Shown here in pieces: positions 1-7,066 of a DNA stretch of 10,981 bases (within the stretch, counting starts at the first letter, position 1; every line of letters begins with the position of its first letter). The stretch spans positions 1 through 10,981 of the forward strand of contig JBBRLA010000252.1 in assembly GCA_038231615.1 (NCBI GenBank), written 5' to 3'. The notes under the pieces were generated by a model. The model ran no database searches. It was not told where the DNA came from and saw nothing but the letters and a program-made list of their open reading frames with translations. A program made the translations under genes and the position numbers. The DNA comes from JBBRLA01 sp038231615 (GTDB taxonomy: Bacteria > Myxococcota_A > Polyangia > Palsa-1104 > JAEUJZ01).

Positions 1-166
1 CCTGCACAAGCTGCAAGCGCTCGGCCAGCACGGCCAGGCCCGCTTCATCGGCGGAGAATCGCTGCCGGCAGGCATAAAGCGCCCGCGCACGCAGCTTCTG
101 GTGCTCTTTTTCACTCCCCTTCTCGACGCCGTACCGGTAAAAGAGTGAGTCTTCGGCTTGCAGCAT
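1..166 (-). CDS. Unrecognised protein, N-terminal part only (runs off left edge)
   Basis: An open frame starts at the ATG at 166-164 and continues without a stop to the window edge, giving 55 codons. The N-terminus reads MLQAEDSLFYRYGVEKGSEK, followed by a charged, probably helical stretch rich in Arg, Leu and Ala. A good ribosome binding site (AAGAGGA, 7 bases before the ATG) supports the start. It begins only 31 bp after the stop of the oxidosqualene cyclase on the same strand, so it is probably the next gene of the sterol operon. I do not recognise the family from this fragment. There is no signal peptide or membrane segment in the visible part, nor an FAD-binding or P450 motif. By position it could be a further sterol-pathway or sterol-handling gene, but that is inference. 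Confidence 0.6.
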   Translation of the reverse strand, partial: MLQAEDSLFYRYGVEKGSEKEHQKLRARALYACRQRFSADEAGLAVLAERLQLVQ

Positions 167-197
167 GTTCAGGTCCTCTTGCAGGATTTCCAGATGT

Positions 198-2336
198 TCA
201 CCCTGGCAACGACACGTCCTTGAGGTACTTGGACCCTGCCCAAAGCGCCTCATATCGGGAGAGGGCCCACACAGGGAAGTACGACTTGTACAGGCGATAG
301 TCCAGCATCGCCGTGCCGAAGAACACCCCGTTGACGGCCCCTTGGGGGAACGATCCGTCGGCCGCTTGTTGCGCCCGCAGCCACGCCACCCCTCGCCGCA
401 CCGGCCCCGCGTCGGGCCCCAGGGTGGAAAGCAGTGCCAGCAGGGCCCAGCTCGTCATCACCACCTGGCTTCTGGGGTGCTCGACGTAGCGGTCCTCCAG
501 GCAACTGGTGTAGTGCTCGCCCCAGCCGCCGTCTTCGCGCTGCTTGCCCACCAGCCACTCGGCGGCACGCAAAAGGCCCGGGTCCTTGGCCGGGTAGCCG
601 GCGTTGCGCAGGCCCTTCACCACGTGGAAGATGGCATAGGTGAAGTTGATGCCCCAGAAGCCGAGATACGATCCGTCCGGCCGCTGCATCTTGCGCAAAA
701 GACGCACGGCGCGTTCGATGGCGTCGCCGATGCGCGCGCGCAGGCCGAAAGGCAGCGCTGCCTGCGCCGGGTATGAAAGACGCAGGTGAGACAGGCCGGA
801 GAGGCATGATGAGGTGCACTCGATGTACGAGCGCTCGGTCATGCAGTTGCCGTACATCTCGGACGGGTTCACCGCCTCCAGCAGGGACGATCCGCGGCGC
901 TGTTCATAGGTGCCGAAGCCGCCGTCGCGGTTCTGCCGGCGCAGGATGAACTCCGCTGCCTGAAAGATGCGCTCGTCGGGGATGCGATCGGCCGCCGGGA
1001 CCAGGCCGGGCCGCTCGTGGGCGCTCAGGATGGCGCAGAGCGCCTCGGCGGTGCAGTCGCTTACCGCCCAGCGGTGCCGGCCATCGGAAAAGCACCAGCC
1101 GCCGAGGATCGAATCGCGGCGCTCTTTCTGATGATCGGGCAGCTCCTCGATCATCTGGGTGTCGCGCAAGAAGCGATAGCCCCGGCGCAGGGCCTCGGCG
1201 CCGCCTTCGGACAGGGCCGCCGGGGGGCCGGCCAGGGTCGCCAGCATGGAGAACGCAGTATCCCATGCAGTGGAATGGGCGCCCGCGTAGCGGATGCCCT
1301 CTTTTGCGTCCTGCCACCGCCAGCTCTCGACCCCATCGAGGCTGGGCTGGAGATCGGGATGCGGCTTGCCCGTCTCGCCCGGGTCCAGCGAAGAAGAATA
1401 GATCGCCAGGGTGTTCAGCAGGCCGTTCACCGGGGAGATGCCCTGGTAGCGGCTCGCCTGCTGCTCGAAGAGGATGCGTTTCAAGCAGGTTGCCAGGGCC
1501 CGCTTGCGCAGGGCGGCCACGGGGTGCTTTTCATAAACGGCCATGGCGTCGTAGGCCGCGCGGAGGGCCGCGCCGGGGCGCACGAAGAGGTCGCTTTCGG
1601 ACAGGTCATGGCGGTGCTGCGAGAAGTCAATGGCCTCGTAAGGCAGCCCGTAGAGTTCGTGGCGCAGCTCCGCAGTGATGGAGGGGCCGAGATCGGCGCG
1701 GAAACGGCGCCCGTACAGATAGGCGATGCCCAGGTAGATGTAGCGGGTGTGGCAATAGTAGTGGTTAGGGTGGATCGGCAGCCACTCGGGCAGGGTAAAG
1801 AGTTCGGGCGGGAAGGGGTTTATTCCTTCCCATCCGTAAAGGTCGCAGAGCGCCAGCCAGAGCTTGCCCCATGTCGGGATCGAAAGCACTCCACCTTTGC
1901 GCTCGCGGAGGAAGCGCCGCGCCGGGGCACAAAGGTCATGTTCCGGCGGCAGCCCGAGAAGACGCAGGGCCACGTAGGCCAGGGCGGTGGTGAAAACGTA
2001 CCCCGGGGACTCGGGATGCAGACCCCAGGCCCCTTGTTGGGTACGGGTAACCCGGTAGTGGTGCAGGATACCCGCATGGTCCTTTTCGGCAACCGGCTGC
2101 CCGACCATATGCCGCACGATGACGTACTGCGACAGGATCATCGAGCACCACACCATCTCCCCTTCCCACGCCCCATCCGGGCGCTGGAGGGAGACCAGGT
2201 GCAAAAGGGCCCGGGACACGTCCGGCGAGACGTCGTTCGAAATCTCCGGCGAACCATCGGGCGAAAGAGACCGCTCGCCCACGGCTGGATGATGTTGCGC
2301 CACCCGCACCGCGCCCGCCCCGTCCTCGCCCCTCAT
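198..2336 (-). CDS. osc: Oxidosqualene cyclase (lanosterol/cycloartenol synthase family)
   Basis: Cyclises 2,3-oxidosqualene to a tetracyclic sterol, the committed step of sterol synthesis; family members are monotopic membrane enzymes. The 712 residues are close to the usual length. Residues 426-431 (SDCTAE) carry the catalytic Asp427 in the DCTAE form of oxidosqualene cyclases rather than the DDTA form of squalene-hopene cyclases. Cys428 and Cys507 (in ECTS, 506-509) match the two cysteines that hydrogen-bond the catalytic Asp in human lanosterol synthase. His196 in CHTR (195-198) matches human His232. QW-type repeats are visible near residues 50-58, 468-475, and three more in the last 170 residues. 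At positions that set product in plant cycloartenol synthase (Y410, H477, I481) this protein has Gly352, His421 and Val425. Val favours lanosterol-type deprotonation, but the Gly is atypical, so the product is uncertain. A weak AAGG site precedes the ATG. It lies 28 bp downstream of the SdmA-like gene. Confidence 0.95.
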   Translation of the reverse strand: MRGEDGAGAVRVAQHHPAVGERSLSPDGSPEISNDVSPDVSRALLHLVSLQRPDGAWEGEMVWCSMILSQYVIVRHMVGQPVAEKDHAGILHHYRVTRTQQGAWGLHPESPGYVFTTALAYVALRLLGLPPEHDLCAPARRFLRERKGGVLSIPTWGKLWLALCDLYGWEGINPFPPELFTLPEWLPIHPNHYYCHTRYIYLGIAYLYGRRFRADLGPSITAELRHELYGLPYEAIDFSQHRHDLSESDLFVRPGAALRAAYDAMAVYEKHPVAALRKRALATCLKRILFEQQASRYQGISPVNGLLNTLAIYSSSLDPGETGKPHPDLQPSLDGVESWRWQDAKEGIRYAGAHSTAWDTAFSMLATLAGPPAALSEGGAEALRRGYRFLRDTQMIEELPDHQKERRDSILGGWCFSDGRHRWAVSDCTAEALCAILSAHERPGLVPAADRIPDERIFQAAEFILRRQNRDGGFGTYEQRRGSSLLEAVNPSEMYGNCMTERSYIECTSSCLSGLSHLRLSYPAQAALPFGLRARIGDAIERAVRLLRKMQRPDGSYLGFWGINFTYAIFHVVKGLRNAGYPAKDPGLLRAAEWLVGKQREDGGWGEHYTSCLEDRYVEHPRSQVVMTSWALLALLSTLGPDAGPVRRGVAWLRAQQAADGSFPQGAVNGVFFGTAMLDYRLYKSYFPVWALSRYEALWAGSKYLKDVSLPG

Positions 2337-2364
2337 GGACGCGGCCTTGCGATTGCCTCGCCTC

Positions 2365-3567
2365 TCATGGCTGCGCCCGCAGGGTGGGCAGGTGGACGCG
2401 GGGGGTTTTGTCCAGGTGCTCTTCCCACTTGCGGATGGTCAGTTGCTGGAACAGGTGCACCGCCGGGTTCAGTTCGGCGATGGGCGCCTCGAAGTGACGA
2501 TCGTAGCCCTCCTGCTCGGCCTCCACTGCCCAGCCGTCCTCCTCCAGCAGCGGGCGCACCAGCAGCGGGTTGGCGGCCTTGAGCACGTAGCTCATCAACT
2601 GCCGGGGGATGTGGAACCGAGTGAAAGGCACCTTCAGCGCCTTGAAGTGGAACAGAAAGAAGGATCGGGTGGTGCGCTCGTCGATGGGCAGGACGAAGCA
2701 CCAGTGCTTGATGTGACCCCCGGTGTTAGACCACTGATAGGGGTACTCGTAGCACAGGTCGATAAAGTCCGTGTCGCCCTGCTGCCGGTCGACGAAAAGG
2801 CCGGAGATGGTGCCGGTACCGATGGGGGTCTTGTAGCTGACGAAGACCTGGTCGCCCACCGCCTCGGCGCGGGTCAGCTTGGGGTCGGTGAAGGGGCGGT
2901 ATTTCCGGTGCAAGTAAGCGTGGGTGAAGTCGCTGACGTTGTCGATGATCATCGAATGGTGGGCCTTCCAGGTGAAGTCCACCGGGACGCAGGCCCAGGC
3001 GTCCTTACCCAGAAGCTCGGGGATCTCGGGGATGCGCCGCACCTCGGCCATCTGCGGGTCGCCGGGGAAGATCCAGATCAGGCCGTAGGCCACCTTGACC
3101 GGGTAGCCGCGCACCGAGAATTGCGGCATCTGCTTCCCGAACAGCTCGTGCGGGATGTGGACCACTTTGCCTTCGCCGTCGTAGCACCAGCCGTGATACG
3201 GGCAGATCAGGTTGCAGCCGTCCACCTTCCCCAGGGAAAGCTTGAGCTGCCGATGGGCGCAGCGGTTTTCCATCGCCCGGAGCGCGCCGTCCTTTCCCCG
3301 GTACAAGGCGATGGAGGTGCCCCAGAACTTCACCTCGACGACCTGCCCCGGCTGGACCGCGTGTTCGTACTCGACGGCATACCAGTAATCGGGGTTCATT
3401 CCTGCGGCGCGGGCCTTCTGCCGCCGGTTCCTCGCCTCGGCGAAGGTCGGCGGCCCCTGGCCCAGGCCCGGGCCCAGGCCCAAGCCAAGGGATGATGCCG
3501 GTGATGGCGATGAAGAGGTCGCCGGGGAGGCGTGACCTGCGGAGGCTTTGTGGGTCTGGCTTTTCAT
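2365..3567 (-). CDS. sdmA: Rieske oxygenase, sterol C-4 demethylase component SdmA-like
   Basis: Probable oxygenase that converts a C-4 methyl group of the sterol to a carboxyl, as shown for SdmA of Methylococcus capsulatus. It would need electrons from a ferredoxin or reductase not seen here. The Rieske [2Fe-2S] ligands are visible: Cys103-x-His105, then Cys122-x-x-His125 (CPYHGW). The mononuclear-iron motif follows at 209-220 (DNVSDFTHAYLH) with Asp213, His216 and His220. The two histidines are three residues apart, where most Rieske oxygenases have four. The first 56 residues are low-complexity (Ser/Pro, then Gly-Leu-Gly-Pro repeats) and look unlike the enzyme domain, so Met57 (MNPDYW) is a possible alternative start. 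I keep the upstream ATG because AAGGA lies about 10 bases before it. It sits 31 bp after the SdmB-like gene and 28 bp before the cyclase, which supports a sterol role rather than aromatic-ring oxidation. Confidence 0.82.
   Translation of the reverse strand: MKSQTHKASAGHASPATSSSPSPASSLGLGLGPGLGQGPPTFAEARNRRQKARAAGMNPDYWYAVEYEHAVQPGQVVEVKFWGTSIALYRGKDGALRAMENRCAHRQLKLSLGKVDGCNLICPYHGWCYDGEGKVVHIPHELFGKQMPQFSVRGYPVKVAYGLIWIFPGDPQMAEVRRIPEIPELLGKDAWACVPVDFTWKAHHSMIIDNVSDFTHAYLHRKYRPFTDPKLTRAEAVGDQVFVSYKTPIGTGTISGLFVDRQQGDTDFIDLCYEYPYQWSNTGGHIKHWCFVLPIDERTTRSFFLFHFKALKVPFTRFHIPRQLMSYVLKAANPLLVRPLLEEDGWAVEAEQEGYDRHFEAPIAELNPAVHLFQQLTIRKWEEHLDKTPRVHLPTLRAQP
3453..3490 (-). repeat. GGCCCA-type simple repeat inside the SdmA-like gene
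   Basis: Short imperfect hexamer repeat (GGCCCA, CCCAGG phase) coding for the Gly-Leu-Gly-Pro-rich stretch near residues 26-39 of the Rieske protein. It lies before the recognisable enzyme domain and may be a slippage-prone spacer, or a sign that translation really starts at Met57. Confidence 0.5.
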
Positions 3568-3598
3568 GGCTCGGGCTTCCTTGCTTACAGGTCGGATC

Positions 3599-4783
3599 TC
3601 AGGACGCGGCGGCGTCGCGCCGAATATCGGCGGTGACGTCGGCGGCGGGGACTTTCTGGGCGCCGGCGTCAGCGCCAGAAGGCGACACTTCGCCGGGGGC
3701 GGTGGCCAGCGTGCGCCGGGGGCGGGCGATCTCGCCCCGGCCGGCGAACCATTCGTAGGCCTCCTGCACGGCCTGCTTCACCGACGTTGGGTGGAAGCCC
3801 AGTTCGTCGCGGGCCTTGCTGGTGTCGGCGCGGCGGTGCAGGCGCAGGATGCGCACGGCGCCGGGGGTCAGGCGCTGTGGCACCTTGGGGAAGTAGCGGG
3901 TCAAAACGAAGCTGGTGACCGCGGCGATACCGGCCATCACCGGGGGCGGCAGGCGCAGGAAGGGGCGGCGCTCCCCGGTGACTTCTTCGTAAATATCCAT
4001 CAGTTCATCGACGGTGACGAACTTGCTGCTGAAGATGTACTTGTGTCCGGTGCGGCCCTTCTCCATGGCCAGAAGGTGCCCCTCGCACAGATCATGGGCG
4101 GAGACGAACTCGAAGCCGCCGGGAATGTAAGCGCGCATCTTGCCGTTGGCGAAGTCGCGCAGCACGCGGCCCATGCGCGAGGGTTTGAAGTCGTGGGGCC
4201 CCAGGATGGCGCAGGAGGTGGCGACCAGCACATCCAGGCCGTCGGCGGCGGCGCGAAGGACCTCGGTCTCGACGAAGGCCTTGCTGCATTCGTAGGGCAT
4301 CATTTTATGGAATGGGTAAAAGGGCACGTCCTCACTGGTGGGGCGGGACGGGTTTTGCATGTCGTAGCCGACGGCGCTGAAGGATCCGGTGACTACGACG
4401 CGCCGGACCCCGGCCGAAAGGGCGCCGCGCAGGACGTTGCGGGTGCCCAGGACGTTGCAGTCGAAGATCTCCTGCTCGTGGCCCGAGGTGGTGGAGAGTT
4501 TGGCGGCGCAATGGTAGACCAGGGAGCAGCCCTTGGTGGCCTTCATCATGGCCTCGGGGTCGCGGAGGTCGCCGTGGACCCGCTCAACCGGCAGTCCGTC
4601 GAGGGCGGTGTTGTTGCTGCCCTCACGGGCCAGAGCGCGGACCTCGACGCCGTCCAAAAGAAGGCGGCGGATCAGGTTGGCTCCAAGGTGTCCGCTGCCG
4701 CCGGTGACCAACACGGGGCCGCTGGCGGAGGTGACGCGGCCGGTGCGAATCGGGGAGACGCTGCGCGGATCGGGTGGGTTCAT
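3599..4783 (-). CDS. sdmB: NAD(P)-dependent 3-beta-hydroxysterol dehydrogenase/decarboxylase, SdmB-like
   Basis: Extended short-chain dehydrogenase of the 3-beta-HSD family, 394 residues from the chosen start. It probably oxidises the C-3 hydroxyl of the 4-carboxysterol made by the neighbouring Rieske enzyme, so that the carboxyl is lost, as SdmB does. The nucleotide-binding motif TGGSGHLG is at residues 27-34. The catalytic pair Tyr164 and Lys168 is in YECSK, with Ser134/Ser136 upstream in VTGSFSAVG. The open frame extends further upstream to 5083, but that extension looks non-coding and translates to Arg/Pro-rich sequence. The ATG at 4783-4781 has AGAAAGG about 7 bases before it and starts just ahead of the Rossmann fold, so I prefer it. 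This is the first gene of the minus-strand operon. It could act on another steroid or isoprenoid, but its neighbours argue for C-4 demethylation. Confidence 0.82.
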   Translation of the reverse strand: MNPPDPRSVSPIRTGRVTSASGPVLVTGGSGHLGANLIRRLLLDGVEVRALAREGSNNTALDGLPVERVHGDLRDPEAMMKATKGCSLVYHCAAKLSTTSGHEQEIFDCNVLGTRNVLRGALSAGVRRVVVTGSFSAVGYDMQNPSRPTSEDVPFYPFHKMMPYECSKAFVETEVLRAAADGLDVLVATSCAILGPHDFKPSRMGRVLRDFANGKMRAYIPGGFEFVSAHDLCEGHLLAMEKGRTGHKYIFSSKFVTVDELMDIYEEVTGERRPFLRLPPPVMAGIAAVTSFVLTRYFPKVPQRLTPGAVRILRLHRRADTSKARDELGFHPTSVKQAVQEAYEWFAGRGEIARPRRTLATAPGEVSPSGADAGAQKVPAADVTADIRRDAAAS

Positions 4784-5253
4784 CGGCGGACCTTTCTCTT
4801 TTCTGCTCTCGGCGGGCCTGTTTCTATACCACATACAAAGAGGCATGGAGACCTTTCTTAGGGAAAGAGGCGGGCTTCGTTTGATCTGGCACACAGGCGG
4901 CCCGAGGGTTCGATTTCGCACCCGGGAGCAACGCGGAAATGTTCGCTTCCGCACCTGATCCGCTCCCCAAGCATCTCGCGACAGCGATGGTGAAAGTACA
5001 ATCTGCATGACACCCCATGTTTCTATATTCGGTTTGCGGCACGGGTGTAAAGATTGTTCACGTAGTGTTGATATCCTGCGCACAAACCATGATTTAAATT
5101 ATCATTCTAGCATATTGACTCTGCGCTATGCCGATCCTACCTTCTTTATCGGCTCGATGAACCCATGGCAGAACATGAGACAGGTGAGGAAGCAGTCCTT
5201 TACGGGCTGGCGCAGCCAGTCCTCAAGATGCGAAGGGCCCATGGGTTAATCGA
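4784..5253. other. Non-coding divergent region between sterol operon and plus-strand genes
   Basis: No convincing gene on either strand. Small open frames here have no ribosome binding site and no family resemblance. The right half (about 4985-5250) is clearly AT-richer than the flanks, which suits a divergent promoter region or a junction. On the minus strand TATAGA (4828-4823) could be a -10 box about 40 bases before the SdmB-like start, but no good -35 accompanies it. A better plus-strand promoter candidate lies at 5115-5143. Confidence 0.55.
5115..5143 (+). promoter_or_regulatory. Candidate sigma70-type promoter
   Basis: TTGACT at 5115-5120 and TACCTT at 5138-5143 are separated by 17 bases, in the AT-rich stretch. 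The -35 box is one base off consensus and the -10 box is weak. Transcription from here would give a leader of about 250 bases that includes the tandem palindromic repeats before the gene at 5404. Prediction by eye only. Confidence 0.35.
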
Positions 5254-5349
5254 ATGATTTCATTACGCGGCGTAATGATTTCATTACGCGGAGCAATGTT
5301 TTCATTACGCGGCGCAATGATTTCATTACGCGGAGCAATGTTTTCATTC
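5254..5349. repeat. Four 21-bp tandem repeats, each with a palindrome, plus a partial fifth
   Basis: Full units start at 5254, 5275, 5296 and 5317. A fifth is recognisable for about 12 bases from 5338. The first unit carries CATTACGCGGCGTAATG (5261-5277), a palindrome apart from its central base. Later units keep the left arm and vary the right (GAGCAATG or GCGCAATG). Units differ at only a few positions. A 21-bp period equals two helical turns, so bound dimers would line up on one face of the DNA; transcribed, each unit could form a short hairpin. Since 21 is a multiple of three, the array is open in several frames and reads as MISLRGA or MFSLRGA in frame with the next gene. The good ribosome binding site lies after the array, so I read it as leader or operator DNA rather than coding sequence. 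Confidence 0.85.
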
Positions 5350-5403
5350 CATGACAGGATCAAACCGGGGCCCTTGGGGCACCTGGCAACTGAGGAGATC
5401 GTG

Positions 5404-6181
5404 ATGACAGGAACTACGGGTACTGGCAGTGGTTCCACCCCGACGAAGAAAAGCGCGCTCACGCAGCCCACGATGCAGGACCTGCTGACCGCCGCCACCC
5501 AGCTCGACACCCAGCTCGGCACCGCCTATGTTCTGATCCAGGTGTGGAACTTCGTGTCGCTCCTCGATCAAAAGACGCTGAAGGGCAAGTGGAAGAAGGC
5601 CACGCCGCAGCTTGGCAAGGCCATCATCGACATGCTCGGCAACGCCGAGCAGCCCAAGAGCTTCAGCCACTTGCCCGTCACCCGAGACGACATGGTCACG
5701 CGCGACGCCGTGGTCACCAAAATCGAGGCCTCCCTGGCCAACGGCGAGCGGACCCTCAAGCTGCTCTCGAAGATGGTTTTGTGGCAGAAGGCCGGGCTAT
5801 TACGGGGATACCACCTCGGTGGTGGATGCGATCCGCGGCATGCTGAGCAGCGTGCTCTCGGATCAGGTGGAGAAGGACCAGATCGAGAAGATCGCCCACC
5901 TGGTCCTCAAGGAGGCCGATGCCATCGCCAAGACGCCCCACCAGACCAAGAAAGGCAACCAGAAGCTTCGAGCGGCGGGCGCAGCGGCAGCCCAGAGCGT
6001 CGTGGACCCGGCGATGGACGCCAAGGACCTGGAGATCAAGGTCCTCAAGGGCGGCACTGTCACCCCCGGCGATGTCACCCAGGCCGCCCCCGCCGCGGCG
6101 AAGCGCAAGTCCTCCTCGGGCCAGAAGCGCAGCGCCAATCCCACCCCCAGCAGCTCGACCCAGCGCAAGGCGCCCCGGTAG
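5404..6181 (+). CDS. Unrecognised Lys/Ala-rich protein, frameshifted near 5795
   Basis: Starts at an ATG with a strong ribosome binding site (GAGGAG, 6 bases before). The first frame gives about 131 protein-like residues, with amphipathic helices around LDTQLGTAYVLIQVWNFVSL and a KWKK cluster, ending in KLLSKMVLWQKAG. It then turns into Gly/Arg/Pro-rich nonsense and stops at 6195. Skipping one base in GCCGGGCTATTAC (near 5793-5797) restores a sensible continuation (YYGDTTSVVDAIRGMLSSVL), then charged helix, then an Ala/Pro/Ser/Lys-rich tail ending at 6181. The joined product would be about 258 residues. No signal peptide, membrane segment or known catalytic motif is visible, and I do not recognise the family. 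The break may be a real mutation, a base-call error in the G run, or, less likely, a +1 recoding site; a small hairpin (ACCACC/GGTGGT) follows at about 5810-5823. Confidence 0.6.
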
Positions 6182-6541
6182 CACATCGGCGATAGCGGCG
6201 CGGAACCACCGTTATCGTATAGATAGATAAATAGAACCGACAGGCAACCGCGCTCGCGCCGGGCGAGCGCGGCCAGTCAGGTGGATCCCGGCGCGTTCCT
6301 TGACAACCTGCGAGCAGACCGCCCCCGCCACCGGCGGATGCTCGCAACTCAATAGTGTACCTATGCAGACAATCCGCGTGGTATCGCTCGTCTCGCGAAG
6401 TCGGCGAAGGTTCTCACCGCCCCTCGGCCGGCGCGGCGACGGAGACGGCTACATTGAGGTGTCTGCAAGTTGCGCGCCAGCGGGTCATCAGCTCCTGCTT
6501 GGCTGCGGGGCTGACGTAGATGCACTCTCTCGCGGCTCCTG
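6182..6541. other. Gene-poor stretch
   Basis: No supported coding region. It contains a short AT-rich patch with ATAGATAGATAAATAG-like repetition (about 6218-6234), then a GC-rich hairpin (6248-6272). A small open frame at 6300-6542 has Arg/Ser/Gly-rich composition typical of chance frames in GC-rich DNA. I see no RNA gene. Confidence 0.5.
6248..6272 (+). terminator. GC-rich hairpin, possible terminator of the 5404-6181 gene
   Basis: CCGCGCTCGC and GCGAGCGCGG form a perfect 10-bp stem with a 5-base loop (GCCGG), 67 bases after the stop at 6181. No T-run follows, so it is not a classic intrinsic terminator, but such a stable stem could stop transcription or protect an mRNA end. Confidence 0.4.
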
Positions 6542-7066
6542 ATGGCGCCGAAGCACGCCTTCGCCTATAGTAGCCTTATGTCTCCAAAGCCTGTGGTCGT
6601 CAGACCGGACATCATCGTCATGGACCGAGAGACCCCCCGCTTCATGCTCGTAGCCGAGGTGAAATCGATTGCCGGCGAGCAGGCCGTGACGGCTGGCTGG
6701 GAGCAACTCAAGCAGTACATGCTGGCCACGAATTGCACGGTCGGCCTGCTCATCACACCGATCCGCACCTGGGTGCTTCGAGACACCTTCGAGGACTACA
6801 CGAACCAGTCGATCCAGGTGGCAGGCGACTTCTCCTCGGCGGCGGTCCTGGGCGACCTGCGAAAACCGATACAAGAGGACACGCTGGCGCTACAGGCCCA
6901 GTCCTGGCTGGAGCGCCTCTCGGCGAATTACCCATCAGCCCTGCCAACGGACCCGGCTGCACGCAAGTTGATCCAGCAGATCGTCGTTCCCGCTGTCGTT
7001 GAAGGACGAGTGTTTCTTGAGCCAAGCATACACGGCGATTCACTCGCGATGGCCAGCGAAGGATGA
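6542..7066 (+). CDS. Orphan PD-(D/E)xK nuclease-like protein
   Basis: A 174-residue open frame whose first half resembles the nuclease fold of restriction enzymes. Asp23 in RPDIIV, then Glu39 and Lys41 in VAEVKS, fit the PD-(D/E)xK active site. GWEQLKQYM follows, then a hydrophobic strand (VGLLITP), as in HsdR-N-type domains. The rest (to about residue 174) is probably helical and unassigned. The glutamate-bearing helix that usually precedes the fold is missing, because the frame opens only about 22 residues before the Asp. Neither the ATG at 6542 nor the one at 6578 has a ribosome binding site. It may be an N-terminally truncated remnant of a larger restriction protein or a small free-standing nuclease. 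Its end overlaps the HTH remnant in another frame. It lies upstream of the large restriction-modification gene on the same strand. Confidence 0.6.
   Translation: MAPKHAFAYSSLMSPKPVVVRPDIIVMDRETPRFMLVAEVKSIAGEQAVTAGWEQLKQYMLATNCTVGLLITPIRTWVLRDTFEDYTNQSIQVAGDFSSAAVLGDLRKPIQEDTLALQAQSWLERLSANYPSALPTDPAARKLIQQIVVPAVVEGRVFLEPSIHGDSLAMASEG

Noticed and set aside
1017..2582. 521-residue plus-strand open frame over the cyclase gene
   Set aside because: It is antisense to the well-supported cyclase, is rich in Gly/Arg/Ala, and shows no family motif; long antisense frames are common in GC-rich coding DNA.
2335..3495. 386-residue plus-strand open frame over the Rieske gene
   Set aside because: It is antisense to a gene with clear Rieske and iron-site motifs and has no recognisable domain of its own.
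3548..4861. 437-residue plus-strand open frame over the SDR gene
   Set aside because: It is Gly/Ala/Val-rich antisense sequence; the opposite strand has the TGGSGHLG and YECSK motifs.
5007..5249. 80-residue plus-strand open frame in the AT-rich region
   Set aside because: It has no ribosome binding site, no family resemblance and a mixed composition typical of non-coding sequence.
5254..5349. CRISPR array
   Set aside because: The 21-bp units abut directly with no unique spacers, and no cas gene is present.
5254..5403. Start of the unknown gene at 5254, giving MISLRGA repeats at the N-terminus
   Set aside because: There is no ribosome binding site before 5254, while GAGGAG sits at the right distance from the ATG at 5404; the repeats fit non-coding palindromic DNA better.
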